Assembly (NCBI GenBank): GCA_016292445.1
Contig: JAEDIN010000072.1
Location: 1 to 5,709 of the forward strand
Reading direction: 5' to 3'
Source: Oscillospiraceae bacterium
GTDB lineage: Bacteria > Bacillota > Clostridia > Oscillospirales > Oscillospiraceae
DNA: 5,709 nucleotides
Part shown: positions 5,477-5,709 of the stretch, piece after piece
How the letters are laid out: each line of letters begins with the position of its first letter
Position numbering within the stretch: position 1 is the stretch's first letter
The notes under the pieces: model-generated
What the model was told of the DNA's origin: nothing
The model's input: the letters and a program-made list of their open reading frames with translations, nothing else
Databases searched by the model: none
Translations under genes and position numbers: made by a program

Positions 5477-5633
5477 TATAGCCGCAACGAGCAAGTTCCA
5501 ATACGCAGCAGGGGGAGTGTGAGGGGGTAACGAAGTGTCGGTGCGGAAGTGAATGACATGCCGGGGGCATGTCAGAGCCGCACCGTGACCGAGCCGCAGC
5601 GAGAAAGGTCCCGCCTCAAATTGGATTATAGCC
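5477..5633. repeat. Structured intergenic block bounded by 7-bp direct repeats
   Basis: TATAGCC occurs at 5477-5483 and again at 5627-5633. The interval is unlike the surrounding sequence: G-rich on the plus strand, with three runs of five G. GCCGCAACGAGCAAG (5481-5495) recurs as GCCGCAGCGAGAAAG (5593-5607), 13 of 15 identical, and TCCAAT (5497-5502) and ATTGGA (5620-5625) form short inverted ends. This could be a small non-autonomous repeat element with a target duplication, a genomic intergenic repeat, or the remnant of a structured RNA. There is no transposase and the terminal inverted repeats are weak. Confidence 0.4.
5539..5585. repeat. Nested two-stage hairpin inside the intergenic block
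   Basis: The outer arms CGGTGCGG (5539-5546) and CCGCACCG (5578-5585) pair perfectly over 8 bp. An asymmetric internal loop (8 and 4 bases) leads to inner arms GACATGCC (5555-5562) and GGCATGTC (5566-5573), again 8 bp, closed by a GGG loop. The structure can form from either strand and has no T-run, so it is not an intrinsic terminator. Confidence 0.75.
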
Positions 5634-5634
5634 A

Positions 5635-5665
5635 TCAAAAACGCCTGAGTTATCAGGCTTTTTGA
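5635..5665. terminator. Bidirectional intrinsic terminator upstream of the importer operon
   Basis: GCCTGA (5643-5648) and TCAGGC (5653-5658) pair around GTTA. Flanking TCAAAAA (5635-5641) and TTTTTGA (5659-5665) extend the stem with one bulged C at 5642. Each strand ends in a run of T, so it can work in either direction and probably ends a transcript coming from a gene right of the window. It also implies that the importer operon promoter lies left of 5635. Confidence 0.75.
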
Positions 5666-5678
5666 CGAGCATAGCGAG

Positions 5679-5709
5679 ATTTTTCGTGAAGCAAAGCTTC
5701 ACAAAAAAT
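5679..5709. repeat. Palindrome at the right window edge, probably truncated
   Basis: ATTTTT-c-GTGAAGC (5679-5692) pairs with GCTTCAC-a-AAAAAT (5696-5709) around an AAA loop: 7 bp, one mismatch, then 6 bp. The stem reaches the last base of the window, and the preceding GAGCATAGCGAG suggests it could continue outside. It may be another terminator or an intergenic palindromic repeat. Confidence 0.6.

Larger units (their letters stand above)
5373..5709. other. 337-base gene-free region upstream of the importer operon
   Basis: No convincing coding frame is present; a 60-codon minus-strand frame at 5638-5456 has no good binding site and a low-complexity composition. The stretch holds, from left to right, the binding-protein RBS, a possible promoter, a C6G6 palindrome, a G-rich structured block (about 5477-5633), a bidirectional terminator and a palindrome at the right edge. 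I recognise no known riboswitch and no clear Fur or DtxR box. Confidence 0.7.

Noticed and set aside
5456..5638. 60-codon minus-strand frame in the intergenic region
   Set aside because: It lies across the nested hairpin and repeats, has no clear ribosome binding site and has Pro/Thr/His-rich low-complexity content.
5373..5709. Cobalamin, molybdenum-cofactor or other riboswitch upstream of the importer
   Set aside because: I could not find the conserved cores I know (for example a B12-box-like motif). A covariance-model search would settle it; a significant hit on the minus strand would overturn this rejection.
1..5709. CRISPR array, tRNA, rRNA or transposase
   Set aside because: No regularly spaced repeats, no cloverleaf or rRNA-like stretches and no transposase motifs were seen on either strand.

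Overview
The window looks like chromosomal DNA of a low-to-medium GC Gram-positive bacterium, most likely a gut-type Clostridia/Oscillospiraceae member. The reasons are strong AGGAGG-type ribosome binding sites before nearly every gene, a lipoprotein-type solute-binding protein, a DUF2089 regulator typical of Firmicutes, and FmdE and FecCD-type proteins of the kind found in anaerobes. The taxonomic call is inference from gene content and style; no marker gene is present.

Layout. Bases 1-677 (minus strand) hold the N-terminal 225 residues of a metallo-beta-lactamase-fold hydrolase that runs off the left edge. An AT-rich divergent region (678-877) follows, with a good sigma-A-type promoter for the plus-strand genes, an operator-like inverted repeat and a weak hairpin/T-run ahead of the hydrolase gene. 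Plus-strand genes run from 878 to 2040: a DUF2089 zinc-ribbon/HTH protein with an unrecognised C-terminal domain, an overlapping 23-residue hydrophobic small ORF, and a 108-residue conserved-looking protein of unknown function. A 19-bp bidirectional terminator at 2040-2081 separates these from a convergent minus-strand operon.

The minus-strand operon (5372 down to 2087) reads lipoprotein substrate-binding protein, FecCD-type permease, ABC ATPase, FmdE-family protein. Spacings are 18 nt, an 8-nt overlap and 12 nt, so it is almost certainly one transcript. The first three genes make a complete class II (BtuCDF/FhuBCD/MolBCA-like) importer for a metal chelate, corrinoid, heme or oxyanion. The FmdE protein is the unusual partner: its family is named from formylmethanofuran dehydrogenase operons of methanogens, and in this setting it may handle the imported metal or cofactor. 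The substrate cannot be read from the sequence.

Bases 5373-5709 carry no convincing gene. They contain a possible operon promoter, a C6G6 palindrome, a block of about 150 bp with a nested hairpin and imperfect direct repeats bounded by a 7-bp direct repeat (possibly a small intergenic repeat element), a bidirectional terminator, and a palindrome at the right edge that is probably cut by the window end. I found no tRNA, rRNA, CRISPR array, transposase or recognisable riboswitch.

The most interesting points are the FmdE-linked importer, the altered metal-binding motif of the hydrolase, the unknown domain fused to DUF2089 with its coupled tiny membrane ORF, and the structured intergenic block.
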